NCBI GenBank assembly: GCA_964634325.1
Contig: CAZWJF010000005.1
Span: forward strand, 140,784 to 204,783
Length of the DNA stretch: 64,000 nt
Direction of reading: 5' to 3'
From: JAJXWB01 sp964634325
Lineage (GTDB): Bacteria > Pseudomonadota > Alphaproteobacteria > Rhizobiales > Beijerinckiaceae
Both the position numbers and the translations under genes were made by a program. The notes under the pieces are model-generated. The model was not told where the DNA came from and ran no database searches. It saw nothing but the letters and a program-made list of their open reading frames with translations. This document shows positions 1 through 7,439 of the stretch, one piece after another. Each line of letters opens with the position of its first letter. Position 1 is the stretch's first letter.

Positions 1-223
1 GACGCCCCTGATAGGTGTGGATCTTGTAGAGACAGAAATGGACCGGCAGTTGCGACGGCGCTGCGGCGAGGGCCGCCTCGAACAGCGCTTCGGCGCGGGC
101 GGGGTCCGTGCGATAGGCGAGCACGCCATCTTGCAGGATAGCGTTCGTCGCCTCCGGCAATTCGCCGAAGTCGATCAGATCGTCGGTCATAGCCGGATCG
201 CCGTCATTCTCAGTGTCGCGCAT
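1..223 (-). CDS. Partial TPR-like protein at the nif cluster edge
   Basis: N-terminal 74 codons of a gene that runs off the left end of the window. The ATG at 221-223 is preceded by a good AAGGAG six bases upstream, which favours it over the internal Met at 188-190. The visible part is acidic at the start and then reads as one helix-turn-helix repeat of tetratricopeptide character (ALFEAALAAAP, then PVHFCLYKIHTYQGR). Small repeat proteins of this kind occur beside nifZ and 2Fe-2S ferredoxin genes in alphaproteobacterial nif clusters, which fits the neighbours here, but the function is not known to me. A candidate sigma-54 promoter and a NifA-type palindrome lie just upstream. Confidence 0.6.
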   Translation of the reverse strand, partial: MRDTENDGDPAMTDDLIDFGELPEATNAILQDGVLAYRTDPARAEALFEAALAAAPSQLPVHFCLYKIHTYQGR

Positions 224-250
224 AGCACGCTCCTTGCAGGTCATTTCACA

Positions 251-266
251 AGCAAGGCGCGCGCCG
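251..266 (-). promoter_or_regulatory. Possible sigma-54 -24/-12 promoter for the TPR-like gene
   Basis: On the minus strand this reads CGGCGCG-CGCC-TTGCT, with the invariant GG and GC spaced by exactly ten bases; the consensus is TGGCACG-N4-TTGCW. It would start transcription about 17 bases before the ATG at 223, and the palindrome at 296-311 would lie upstream of it. The -24 element has two mismatches and the region is very GC-rich, so chance is possible. Confidence 0.35.
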
Positions 267-295
267 CGCCGCCCGGGCGGGAACGTCACGACTGA

Positions 296-311
296 TGTCG
301 GCCTTCCGACA
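296..311. promoter_or_regulatory. NifA-type upstream activator sequence, copy 1
   Basis: TGTCGGCCTTCCGACA has the TGT-N10-ACA form of NifA-binding sites. It sits in the divergent interval between the TPR-like gene (starts 223, minus) and the ferredoxin gene (starts 375, plus). A copy differing at one base is at 1246-1261, also beside nif-type genes. NifA is not in the window, so assignment is by motif and context. Confidence 0.6.
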
Positions 312-374
312 TTGGCCGTCCATCTCGTCGGCAATTCGACACGTCGCGTCGCGGCCGCAAGCGAAGGACCTGGA

Positions 375-725
375 ATGAGCGAGCCTTTCCACAGCGATAT
401 CGAGTTGCCGCAGGTTTTCGTCCGGCATGTCTTCGCCTGCCACACCCAGCGTCCGCCGATGCATCCGCGTGGGTCATGCGCCGCCGCCGGCGCGGCGCCG
501 CTTTGGGAGCGTCTCGGCAAGAAGATCGAGGCTGAAGGGCTCGCCGGCGTTGGCTTTTCCGCCTGCGGTTGTCTCGGTTTCTGCTCGGCGGGACCTTTGA
601 TGGTCGTCTATCCAGAAGGCGTCTGGTATCGCCCCCAAACCCCCGAAGACGTCGACGAGATCTTTGAAACGCATCTGAAAGGCGGCCGTCTGGTCGAACG
701 GCTCGCCATGGCGCTCACGCGCTGA
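375..725 (+). CDS. Thioredoxin-like [2Fe-2S] ferredoxin, nif-associated
   Basis: 116 aa. The thioredoxin-fold 2Fe-2S ferredoxin family is visible in the order VFACHTQRP, then HPRGSCAAAGA, the SACGCLGFC cysteine group, and a conserved tail VVYPEGVWY...PEDVDEIFETHL...VERL. The cysteines in these three blocks are the expected cluster ligands. Proteins of this type are encoded in many nif clusters and are thought to act as low-potential electron carriers or in protection of nitrogenase; the exact partner is unknown. The ATG at 375 has an AAGGA about seven bases upstream; longer in-frame starts would add an Arg-rich stretch with no family resemblance. The 3' end overlaps the convergent ArsC-like gene by 11 bp. 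Confidence 0.88.
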   Translation: MSEPFHSDIELPQVFVRHVFACHTQRPPMHPRGSCAAAGAAPLWERLGKKIEAEGLAGVGFSACGCLGFCSAGPLMVVYPEGVWYRPQTPEDVDEIFETHLKGGRLVERLAMALTR

Positions 726-1143
726 CGCTTGGCGTCGGACAGGCGGCGTGCGGCGCATCGCCGTGGGCGCAGCCCTGCGCGCCGGAAATATCGGCGTCGC
801 CGACGAGCCGCGCGACGAGATCGTTGTCGAAGCCTGCGCGCCGTGCTCCGCCGACTTCGATCAAGGGACGCCGGATCAGCAGGGGATCGGCCAGCATCGC
901 TGCGATCGCTGTGTCTTCGGTCTGCGCGGCCGGATCGAACGCGCCGCTCTTGATGCGCGGCGACGCCTTGTTGAACCACAGCGCGACCGGCAATCTGTCG
1001 AAGAACGTGAGCAACGTGTCGCGCGTCCACGCCGCCGACAGGAGGCTTCTCGCCTCGACCGCATGGCCGGCCGCCGCCAGCGCCGCCTTCTGGCGCGCGT
1101 TGGTCGCGCATCCCGGCTTTTCGTAGAAGATCACATCGCTCAT
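715..1143 (-). CDS. ArsC-like nitrogenase-associated protein
   Basis: 142 aa. It begins MSDVIFYEKPGCATNARQ, the N-terminal beta strand and PGC loop of the ArsC/Spx thioredoxin-like family, and continues with the SPRIKSG and DPLLIRRPLIEVGG segments typical of the nitrogenase-associated ArsC-like subgroup. Known members sit in nif operons; arsenate reduction is not their demonstrated role. The C-terminal 25 residues are Cys/His-rich (GCAHGDAPHAACP) and may bind metal. The ATG at 1141-1143 has AAGGAG at 1151-1156 on its strand. It is divergent from the IscA-like gene and shares with it a control region carrying two sigma-54 elements and a NifA-type palindrome. Confidence 0.85.
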   Translation of the reverse strand: MSDVIFYEKPGCATNARQKAALAAAGHAVEARSLLSAAWTRDTLLTFFDRLPVALWFNKASPRIKSGAFDPAAQTEDTAIAAMLADPLLIRRPLIEVGGARRAGFDNDLVARLVGDADISGAQGCAHGDAPHAACPTPSVSA

Positions 1144-1168
1144 CGCCGCACTCCTTGAGCCGCGCCGG

Positions 1169-1184
1169 AGCAAGAGCCGTTCCA
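1169..1184 (-). promoter_or_regulatory. Sigma-54 promoter driving the ArsC-like gene
   Basis: Minus strand TGGAACG-GCTC-TTGCT, one mismatch to TGGCACG-N4-TTGCW, with GG and GC ten bases apart. The predicted start is near 1158, leaving a short leader that still contains the AAGGAG ribosome site at 1151-1156. The palindrome at 1246-1261 is about 95 bp upstream, a normal distance for a NifA site. Confidence 0.65.
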
Positions 1185-1194
1185 GCGGGATCGC

Positions 1195-1210
1195 TGGCAC
1201 GTCGATTGCG
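1195..1210 (+). promoter_or_regulatory. Sigma-54 promoter driving the IscA-like and nifZ genes
   Basis: TGGCACG-TCGA-TTGCG matches the -24 element perfectly and the -12 element except for its last base. Transcription would start near 1221, about 60 bases before the IscA-like ATG at 1284. Its activator palindrome at 1246-1261 lies downstream of the start, which is unusual, though enhancer-type sites can act from either side. Confidence 0.7.
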
Positions 1211-1245
1211 AGACATCGGGCGAACGCCGTTCACGCCGCCGCGCG

Positions 1246-1261
1246 TGTCGGCCTTGCGACA
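1246..1261. promoter_or_regulatory. NifA-type upstream activator sequence, copy 2
   Basis: TGTCGGCCTTGCGACA, a TGT-N10-ACA palindrome identical to the copy at 296-311 except for one base; both are followed by TT. It lies between the divergent ArsC-like and IscA-like genes, close to two sigma-54 elements pointing in opposite directions, so one site could serve both. Confidence 0.65.
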
Positions 1262-1283
1262 TTCGCGACACACGGAGGAGCCG

Positions 1284-1604
1284 ATGAGTTTCGAGATCAC
1301 CCCGAAAGCCGAACGTTTCATGCGCATGATGGTGATGACCGACGGCGGGCCCGGCGCGGGTTTCCGTCTGTCCGTCAGCCCCGGCGGCTGCTCGGGCCTC
1401 AGCGCCGACATGAGTGTGCGCGCCGAACCGGAAGCCGGCGACGGCGTGATCCAGCGCAATGGCTTTCGCCTGTTCGTGCCGGCCGAGAGCCGCATCCTGC
1501 TCGAAGGCGTGACCATCGATTTCGTCGACAGCGTCGCCGAGACGAAACTCGTCTTCCACGATCCGAAGGCGACCTGCTGCTCGACCGGCGCAGCGAAACA
1601 CTGA
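1284..1604 (+). CDS. HesB/IscA-like protein of the nif cluster
   Basis: 106 aa. A-type Fe-S carrier family: MSFEITPKAERFMRMM, then GFRLSVSPGGCSG, RLFVPAESRILLEGVTIDF and a C-terminal cysteine pair in KATCCSTG. Canonical IscA proteins end in CGC; here two adjacent cysteines replace it, as in nif-linked relatives. The likely role is delivery or holding of iron-sulfur clusters during nitrogenase maturation. Start chosen at ATG 1284 because GGAGGAG lies seven bases upstream and the family begins at this residue; an in-frame extension would be Arg-rich and unlike the family. nifZ follows after about ten bases, so the two are probably cotranscribed. Confidence 0.87.
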   Translation: MSFEITPKAERFMRMMVMTDGGPGAGFRLSVSPGGCSGLSADMSVRAEPEAGDGVIQRNGFRLFVPAESRILLEGVTIDFVDSVAETKLVFHDPKATCCSTGAAKH

Positions 1605-1614
1605 GGTTGTGCTC

Positions 1615-1842
1615 ATGAGCGAACCGAAATTCATGCTGAACCAGCGCGTGCGCGCTGTCGAGAATCTCGTCAACGACGGCACTTTTCCGGACGTCGCGCC
1701 GGACGCGCTGCTCGCGGGCGAAGGCGCGATCGGCGAAATCATCAAGATCGGACATCAGGAAGAGACCAACGCGACCGTTTACCTCGTCGAGTTCGGCGAA
1801 CGGGCGATCGGCTGTTTCGAGGCGGAAATCGCCGCGGCCTAG
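1615..1842 (+). CDS. nifZ: NifZ family protein
   Basis: 75 aa, a single NifZ domain: the NQRVRAVENLVNDGTFPD start, a central GEGAIGEIIKIGHQEE and the VYLVEFGERAIGCFE end. NifZ helps mature the P-cluster of the nitrogenase MoFe protein in organisms studied. A GTG at 1609 would add two residues; the ATG at 1615 (MSEPKF) is the natural family start. It closes the nif-type set; its last codons overlap the stop of the convergent Nudix gene by 4 bp. No nif structural genes are in the window, so the main cluster must lie to the left or elsewhere. Confidence 0.85.
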   Translation: MSEPKFMLNQRVRAVENLVNDGTFPDVAPDALLAGEGAIGEIIKIGHQEETNATVYLVEFGERAIGCFEAEIAAA

Positions 1843-2393
1843 CCCTCGCGCTTTTCGATCGCAATGAGTAGTGAAGCGATCTGCGCGGAATGGTCGAACT
1901 GGCCGGAGAGAGCGAGCGCGCGCGCCTCGGCGAGCGGCATCAGCTCGACGCTGATGTCCTCGCTCTCGTCGAGGCTCTGGTCGCCCGCGCGATAGGCGCC
2001 TTCCGCGAGAACGATGAAAATCGCGTTGGTTTGATTCTGCGGGTTGTTGCAGATCGTCCCGACCAGCCGCGCCCGTTCGCAGGCGTAGCCCGTCTCCTCG
2101 CGCAGTTCGCGCAAACCCGCAGCAATTGGATCCGCATCCTGCGGGTCGACGCAGCCAGACGGCAGCTCGAGCGTGATTTTCCGCGCGCCGTGGCGGTATT
2201 GGCGAATGACGACCAGATTCTCATCCTCGTCGATCGCCACGACCTGCACCCAGTCGGGATATTCGAGGATGTAGTAGGGCTTGATCTCGAGCCCATCGGC
2301 GCGCAGGCAATCGTCGGCGCGCAGGTTGATCCACCTGTCCTTGACGACGGTCCTGGATGCCGTCACGCGCCAAGGCGTCGGAAGCTTGCTCAT
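1839..2393 (-). CDS. Nudix hydrolase, ADP-ribose pyrophosphatase-like
   Basis: 184 aa. The Nudix box is recognisable around residues 85-110 (ELPSG...RELREETGY), but it carries one extra residue between the Gly and the REL part and an Asp in place of the first Glu. The layout (N-terminal beta domain with ILEYPDWVQVVAIDEDENLVV, then QYRHG) resembles NudF/ADP-sugar pyrophosphatases. Substrate cannot be told. The ATG overlaps the stop of the upstream esterase gene in ATGA, so it is the last gene of the operon YkgJ-esterase-Nudix. Confidence 0.85.
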   Translation of the reverse strand: MSKLPTPWRVTASRTVVKDRWINLRADDCLRADGLEIKPYYILEYPDWVQVVAIDEDENLVVIRQYRHGARKITLELPSGCVDPQDADPIAAGLRELREETGYACERARLVGTICNNPQNQTNAIFIVLAEGAYRAGDQSLDESEDISVELMPLAEARALALSGQFDHSAQIASLLIAIEKREG

Positions 2394-3265
2394 GGTCTGG
2401 CTCTCGCGACGGCGTCGAAGAAATCGAGAATCGCTTCGGGCGCCGAAAACGCTTCGGTCGTCCGACCGAACGCGAATTGCATGAAGGACGTTCCGCCGTA
2501 GGACTGATGCCCGGCGTTGTTGACCCGGTAGAGAACGACCGGGGTCGAGGTCTTGCAGGACCATGCGATGCGCGTAACCGACGTGACGCGCGAACCCCCG
2601 TCTGCGAGATCGGCGCTCGTCGGCGCGCCGCAGCTGTTCGCGTCGGCGAAGAGCTCCGCCGAGCGCTCGGCGCCCCAGACCTTTCCGTTGCGTCCGCCAA
2701 ACCCGACGCCGCCTCCGGCGTAGGGCACGATCGGATCGGCCGTTCCGGCGATCACGATCACCGGCATAGGCTTGCGCGGCTTGCAGGTCGCGCCGGTTTC
2801 GGCGCCGACGCCCGCGATCACCGTTCCCGCGCCGGCGAACGGCTCGGGCGCGTCGCACAACATGCGAAACGTCATGAACCCGCCATTCGAGACGCCCGCA
2901 AGGTAGGTGCGGCGCGGATCGGCGACGCCGTCGTCGACGAGCCGAGCGACCAGCGCCTTGATGAAGCCGACGTCGTCCACGCCCGCGCGAAAGCTTCGCC
3001 CGTCGTTCCACACCCGTCCGCGTCCGTCGGGAAAGACGGCGTTGTAGCCGCGCTTTTCGGCTTCCTCCCGGAAGCGCGACGTACGGGCGGTGTTGGCCGC
3101 GCCGACATAGGCTCCGTGCAGCACGACGATCGTCGGGCGCGACGCGCCGTCATGGGCGTAGACGATCGCCGTGCGCGGCCCGTCCGCCGTTGCAATGGTC
3201 AAAGAACGTTCCGACGCGACTGCGGCGTTCGGGCAAATCGCCAGCGCCAGCGCGCTCAGGACCAT
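2390..3265 (-). CDS. Secreted esterase, PHB depolymerase/LpqC type
   Basis: 291 aa. Signal peptide MVLSALALAICPNAAVASE. Alpha/beta hydrolase features in order: VVLHGAYVG (oxyanion strand), AGVSNGGF with the nucleophile Ser in a G-x-S-x-G box, AGTADPIVPY with the acid Asp, and NAGHQSYGG with the catalytic His. This is the layout of CE1-type esterases (poly-3-hydroxybutyrate depolymerase, feruloyl esterase, LpqC); the natural substrate is open. The ATG at 3263-3265 was chosen because it gives a clean signal peptide; it overlaps the YkgJ gene by 10 bp. It is coupled by ATGA to the Nudix gene. Confidence 0.85.
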   Translation of the reverse strand: MVLSALALAICPNAAVASERSLTIATADGPRTAIVYAHDGASRPTIVVLHGAYVGAANTARTSRFREEAEKRGYNAVFPDGRGRVWNDGRSFRAGVDDVGFIKALVARLVDDGVADPRRTYLAGVSNGGFMTFRMLCDAPEPFAGAGTVIAGVGAETGATCKPRKPMPVIVIAGTADPIVPYAGGGVGFGGRNGKVWGAERSAELFADANSCGAPTSADLADGGSRVTSVTRIAWSCKTSTPVVLYRVNNAGHQSYGGTSFMQFAFGRTTEAFSAPEAILDFFDAVARARP

Positions 3266-3669
3266 TCCGAGAAGTGGCCGTCCGCGTAAATTCGCCACGC
3301 CCGCAGTCCCGATTTGGCGATCACCGTGCGCCCCGCCTTGGCCTGCGCCACGAGATGCTTGAACACGAGCGGATGGCGCCAGGCCATGGGCTTCGTCGGC
3401 TCGCATACGGCCTGATAATCCTCGTTGTCGGGATCTTCCATCAGGATCGTGCCGACCTTGTCCGGCCGCAGGGTCGGCGGCAGCGAGCGCTCCATGAGCC
3501 AGTCGCACTCGAAATCCCGGCAGACCTGCGGACGATGGGCGTAGATGTCGCAGCCGCCGCTCTTCACGCAATGGACGCACAGCACGCCCATCGGCTTCTT
3601 GAAATGATCGATTTCGAGGGCGGAGCAGCACATCGTGCAGGAACCGCAGGATTTTCCGGGAATGGCCAT
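3256..3669 (-). CDS. YkgJ-family cysteine cluster protein
   Basis: 137 aa, with nine cysteines packed in the first half: CGSCTMCC, VLCVHC, GGCDIY, QVCRDFEC. This arrangement is the zinc- or iron-sulfur-binding YkgJ (UPF0153) domain, whose biochemical role is unknown. The C-terminal half (LMERSLPP...TVIAKSGLRAWRIYADG) is the conserved extension of the alphaproteobacterial form. First gene of a three-gene minus-strand operon. Confidence 0.85.
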   Translation of the reverse strand: MAIPGKSCGSCTMCCSALEIDHFKKPMGVLCVHCVKSGGCDIYAHRPQVCRDFECDWLMERSLPPTLRPDKVGTILMEDPDNEDYQAVCEPTKPMAWRHPLVFKHLVAQAKAGRTVIAKSGLRAWRIYADGHFSEWS

Positions 3670-3725
3670 TATCGCCGTGACAAGATTCGATTCGCGCAGC
3701 CATTGTGGTCACCGACCTGTCACAT

Positions 3726-4760
3726 TCAAGCGCGGGCCCGCGCCTGTCCCCTTCCGAACCACCGACGGCAGGCGCGGCTGAAACTCGTCGCGTCGGAATA
3801 TCCGAGCGCGGCCGCCATCTCGTCGCGGGACATGCCCCCGGCCCGAACCATGTCGCGCGCCCGTTCCCGCAGGACAGAGGCGAGGATGTCGCGGAAGGCG
3901 AGGTTCTCGGCCGCGAGCCGACGCTGAAGCGTGCGCCGGGAAAGGCGGAGCATCTGGCTGGCGGTCTGTTCGTCGATCCTGCGCGGGAGGCACGTCTCGA
4001 TCAGGCGCCGAACCTCGTCTCCGATCTCCGCGTCGCCGAACACGCGCCTTCGCATCTCCTCCAGCGAGTGCAGGGCTTTGGCGTGGAGGCCAGCGTCGGC
4101 GAACGGGCTCTGGCGCTCGATCGTCGTCGCCGGAACCACGAGGGCGAAATCGTCCGCGGCGAAAGTCAACGGACAGGAGAAGTGCGCCCGCAGCCGCTCT
4201 GCGCCGTCGGGTTCTGGCCACGGAAAGCGGAAAGCGCAAGTTGCGACATCTTCTTCCAGCAGCGGCTCGAACAGCGCGTGGATATTCAGGACGACCGCGT
4301 AACCGATCGCGCGCCATATCGCGCCGTCGAGCGGCAGAGCGGGCTGAAACGTCATGCGCGCGCCGTTGGCGTCGAACCGCAGTTGAACGGACAGGAAGGG
4401 CGCCGCAGCGGGCCCGTAGCGGGCGCCGGTTTCGAGCGCCGTACGGATCGTCGGCGCGGTCCGGGTCGCGAGGTCGAGCGCGCCCTGCAATGGACTGGAC
4501 CAGACAGCCGGAGCATCGAGCGCCCAAAGCTCGCCGAAACGCCGCGTCACGACCGAGGCCAGGCTAGCGAGCGCGCCGACGCTCATTTCGACCGCCGCAG
4601 GATCGAACTCCGCGGCCCCGAAACCGACAGAGGAGATGAGCTCCGACCGTTCGGCTGCCGATTGGCCGAAACGGCGCAACAGCGCGCGCGCATAACCTGC
4701 GGATACGGGCGCGCGCGCTATATCGGCGAGGTCTCTTGCCATTGGCGCAAAATGCCACAT
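3726..4760 (-). CDS. AraC-family transcription regulator
   Basis: 344 aa. An N-terminal arabinose-binding-like sensor domain (about 20-215) is followed by a C-terminal AraC helix-turn-helix domain (about 245-340; SQMLRLSRRTLQRRLAAEN and DEMAAALGYSDATSFSRACRRWFG). It is divergent from alkB with an 83-bp gap, so it is probably the local activator of alkane oxidation. An alternative start (MARD) at 4740-4742 would remove six residues. The effector is unknown; alkanes or alcohols are an inference from position only. Confidence 0.85.
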   Translation of the reverse strand: MWHFAPMARDLADIARAPVSAGYARALLRRFGQSAAERSELISSVGFGAAEFDPAAVEMSVGALASLASVVTRRFGELWALDAPAVWSSPLQGALDLATRTAPTIRTALETGARYGPAAAPFLSVQLRFDANGARMTFQPALPLDGAIWRAIGYAVVLNIHALFEPLLEEDVATCAFRFPWPEPDGAERLRAHFSCPLTFAADDFALVVPATTIERQSPFADAGLHAKALHSLEEMRRRVFGDAEIGDEVRRLIETCLPRRIDEQTASQMLRLSRRTLQRRLAAENLAFRDILASVLRERARDMVRAGGMSRDEMAAALGYSDATSFSRACRRWFGRGQARARA

Positions 4761-4843
4761 TTTTGTCGCGTGCGGTACTGGCGGTCACAATCGCCTCTCG
4801 CCATCATCGCCGGAAACACGACAGAAACTATGGAGGAAGCGCG

Positions 4844-5980
4844 ATGACATTCGTCGGCGTGGCCGCGAACGGGCAGAAGATCGCTTATGAGGACGGCAAG
4901 CGCCATCTGTGGATGCTGTCGTTCATTCCGCCGTTCGTGCCGGCCCTGTCGTACTGGCTGTACAGCCAGACGCTGAACCCGCTCGCAACGCTGATCCCCG
5001 CGCTGTTCATCTTCGGGCTCATCCCCGCGCTGGATGCGCTGATCGGCGAGGATCGCCACAACCCGCCGGCCGAAGTGGTCGCGGCCATGGAGGCGGACCC
5101 GTACTATATGCGGCTGGCGAGGGTGTCCGTGCCGCTGTTGTGGTTCAACTACATCCTCACCGTCGCCTTCGTCGGTTCGTACGATCTGCCGTGGTGGTCG
5201 TATGTGGCGCTGTTGCTCGGCGTCGGCACGATCGACGGCGGCGCGTTGCTGGTCGGCCACGAACTCGGGCACAAGGCCAACCGGGTCGATCAGATTTTCG
5301 GCATTCTCGCCAACAACGTCGTCGGCTACGCGCATTTTCGCATCGAGCACAATCGCGGGCACCACACCTGGGTCTCGACTCCCGAAGACCCGGCGAGCGC
5401 CCGTTTCGGCGAATCCATCTACGCCTTCGCCGGTCGCGAATTGCCGGGCGCGTTCCGGCGCGGCTGGGCGAACGAGGCGGAGCGCCTGACCCGGCGCAGA
5501 CTGCCGATCTGGTCGATCCACAACGAGATTCTCTTGGGCTTTGCGTTGACCTTCGCAGTGGCAGCGGTGCTGGTCGCCATGTTCGGCTGGAAAGTCGCGC
5601 CCTTCATCCTCGCGCACCACTTTCTCGGCTGGTACGCGCTGACGCAGGCCAATTACGTCGAGCACTACGGATTGCTGCGCCAAAAAGGGCCTGACGGGCG
5701 TTACGAGCCGGTCCAGCCGCGCCATTCCTGGAACACCAACCACATCGTGTCGAATCTGATGACGTTTCACCTGCAACGTCACTCGGACCATCACGCCAAT
5801 CCGATGCGGCCCTACCAATCGCTGCGGGATTTCGAAGACTTGCCGCGTCTGCCGAGCGGCTACACCGGCATGTTCGTAATCGCGGCCATTCCCTCGCTGT
5901 GGTTCAAGGTCATGGACCCGAAAGCGCTGGCCTGGGCGGGCGGCGATGTTACGAAGCTGAATACCGGAAAGACCGCCTGA
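4844..5980 (+). CDS. alkB: Alkane 1-monooxygenase (AlkB)
   Basis: 378 aa integral membrane di-iron hydroxylase. All the diagnostic histidine motifs are present in order: HELGHK (about residue 140), EHNRGHH (about 168), NYVEHYGL (about 270) and LQRHSDHH (about 309). Several hydrophobic helices precede and separate them. It oxidises n-alkanes to primary alcohols with electrons from rubredoxin. The ATG at 4844 follows GGAGGAAG. No rubredoxin or rubredoxin reductase gene is next to it, so electron donors must be encoded elsewhere. The gene stands alone, opposite an AraC regulator. Confidence 0.95.
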   Translation: MTFVGVAANGQKIAYEDGKRHLWMLSFIPPFVPALSYWLYSQTLNPLATLIPALFIFGLIPALDALIGEDRHNPPAEVVAAMEADPYYMRLARVSVPLLWFNYILTVAFVGSYDLPWWSYVALLLGVGTIDGGALLVGHELGHKANRVDQIFGILANNVVGYAHFRIEHNRGHHTWVSTPEDPASARFGESIYAFAGRELPGAFRRGWANEAERLTRRRLPIWSIHNEILLGFALTFAVAAVLVAMFGWKVAPFILAHHFLGWYALTQANYVEHYGLLRQKGPDGRYEPVQPRHSWNTNHIVSNLMTFHLQRHSDHHANPMRPYQSLRDFEDLPRLPSGYTGMFVIAAIPSLWFKVMDPKALAWAGGDVTKLNTGKTA

Positions 5981-5990
5981 CGCGGCTGGC

Positions 5991-6317
5991 TCAGCCCGTC
6001 TTGTCCATGACGAGCAGGTCGGGTCGCTTCACCTCGATCTCCACGAAGGCGATCGGATGGGGCGAGCCGTTCTGGATGTCGTGTTCGACGCCCGCCGGCC
6101 GCGAATAGCTCGTCCCCGCCGTCATCGGACGGTCCTGAACGACGCCGTCCACCTCGGCGCGCAAATTGCCGTCCGTCAGCATCACCACGAAATACGGCCA
6201 GCCGTGCCGGTGCATGCCGGTGACGGCGCCGGGTTCGAAATCCCACCGCGTGATGCGGACGACGTCGTCATCCTGAATTTGCGTGGGCTTGGCGGGGATG
6301 TCGCAGACGAAGGGCAT
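5991..6317 (-). CDS. Small cupin-domain protein
   Basis: 108 aa, one cupin barrel. The first motif reads FEPGAVTGMHRHGWPYFVVMLTDG, with two histidines positioned to bind a metal; the second is AGTSYSRPAGVEHDIQNG with a further His. Function is not identifiable: single-domain cupins include dioxygenases, isomerases and sugar-binding proteins. It is convergent with alkB, with ten bases between the stops, and stands alone. Confidence 0.75.
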   Translation of the reverse strand: MPFVCDIPAKPTQIQDDDVVRITRWDFEPGAVTGMHRHGWPYFVVMLTDGNLRAEVDGVVQDRPMTAGTSYSRPAGVEHDIQNGSPHPIAFVEIEVKRPDLLVMDKTG

Positions 6318-6417
6318 ACGCGCAGCATGGCTATTCCCGCCGCCTCGTCAACCTGCGGCGGCGCTTGACTCGCACACTCGCCTGCGCCACTCACCCCGCC
6401 AATCGAAGGAGGCGCAG

Positions 6418-7362
6418 ATGGCCAGGGCATTCGTATTTCCGGGGCAGGGCTCGCAGGCCGTCGGCATGGGCAAGGCGCTGGCCGAGGCTTTTCCCGCAGC
6501 TCGCGCCGTGTTCGACGAAGTGGACGCCGCCCTCGGCGAAAAGCTCTCGACGCTGATGTTCGAAGGCCCGGAGGCGGACCTCGTCCTCACCGCCAACGCT
6601 CAACCCGCGCTGATGGCCGTCAGCCTCGCCGCGACCCGTGTGCTGGAGGCCGAAGCCGGCCTCGATCTCGCGCGCGACGCCAAATTCGTCGCTGGCCATT
6701 CGCTCGGCGAATATTCCGCCCTCGCCGCCGCCGGCGCCTTCTCGCTGGCGGACGCAGCGCGCCTGCTACGCTTGCGCGGAAGGGCCATGCAGGCCGCCGT
6801 TCCGGTGGGCGAGGGCGCCATGGCCGCATTGCTCGGCCTTGATTATGAAACGGGCGTGGCGGTTGCGGCGGAAGCGCAGGCCGCCGCAGGCGGCGTCTGC
6901 CAGATCGCCAACGACAACGGCGGCGGGCAGGTCGTCGCCTCCGGCTCGAAGGCGGCGGTCGACAAGGCGATCGAAATCGCCAAGGGCAAGGGCGCCAAGC
7001 GCGCCATGCTGCTGGCGGTGTCTGCGCCATTCCATTGCGCTCTGATGCAGCCGGCCGCCGACGCCATGGCGGAGGCGCTGGCTGCGACCAATATCGTCGC
7101 GCCGAAGGTCCCCGTGGTCGCCAATGTCGTCGCCAGCGCGGTCAGCGATCCCCAGCAGATCCGCGACCTCCTGGTGAAGCAGGTGACCGGCACCGTGCGC
7201 TGGCGCGAATGCGTCGGCTACATGGCCGCCAACGGCTGCGACCGCTTTGTCGAACTCGGGGCCGGCAAGGTGCTGACGGGTCTGCTGAAGCGTCTGGCGG
7301 ATGGCGCTACCGGCATGAGCGTCGGGACGCCGGCCGATGTGGAGGCGTATAAGAGCGCGTGA
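6418..7362 (+). CDS. fabD: Malonyl-CoA:ACP transacylase
   Basis: 314 aa. FVFPGQGSQ at the N-terminus, nucleophile Ser95 in GHSLGEYSA and the active-site His in SAPFHC are those of FabD. It loads malonyl groups onto acyl carrier protein, the entry step of fatty-acid elongation. AAGGAGG lies just before the ATG. First gene of the cluster fabD-fabG-acpP-fabF-mltG-yicC-gmk, all on one strand. Confidence 0.97.
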   Translation: MARAFVFPGQGSQAVGMGKALAEAFPAARAVFDEVDAALGEKLSTLMFEGPEADLVLTANAQPALMAVSLAATRVLEAEAGLDLARDAKFVAGHSLGEYSALAAAGAFSLADAARLLRLRGRAMQAAVPVGEGAMAALLGLDYETGVAVAAEAQAAAGGVCQIANDNGGGQVVASGSKAAVDKAIEIAKGKGAKRAMLLAVSAPFHCALMQPAADAMAEALAATNIVAPKVPVVANVVASAVSDPQQIRDLLVKQVTGTVRWRECVGYMAANGCDRFVELGAGKVLTGLLKRLADGATGMSVGTPADVEAYKSA

Positions 7363-7373
7363 GTTTGCTCCGT

Positions 7374-7391
7374 CTCCTCGCGAGCGGGGAG
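7374..7391. repeat. Short palindrome between fabD and fabG
   Basis: CTCCTCGC-GA-GCGGGGAG, followed by an AGGGAGAGCGACC tail. The form recalls the GGGGAGAGGG palindromic intergenic repeats common in Rhizobiales genomes. Only one copy was seen, so this is a suggestion. Confidence 0.3.
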
Positions 7392-7439
7392 AGGGAGAGC
7401 GACCGCAGGGGCGGCGCTGGATTTCAGGAGGAGCCATTC

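Noticed and set aside
223..238. Plus-strand sigma-54-like TAGCACG-CTCC-TTGCA
   Set aside because: The invariant GG of the -24 element is AG, and the ferredoxin start is over 120 bases further on.
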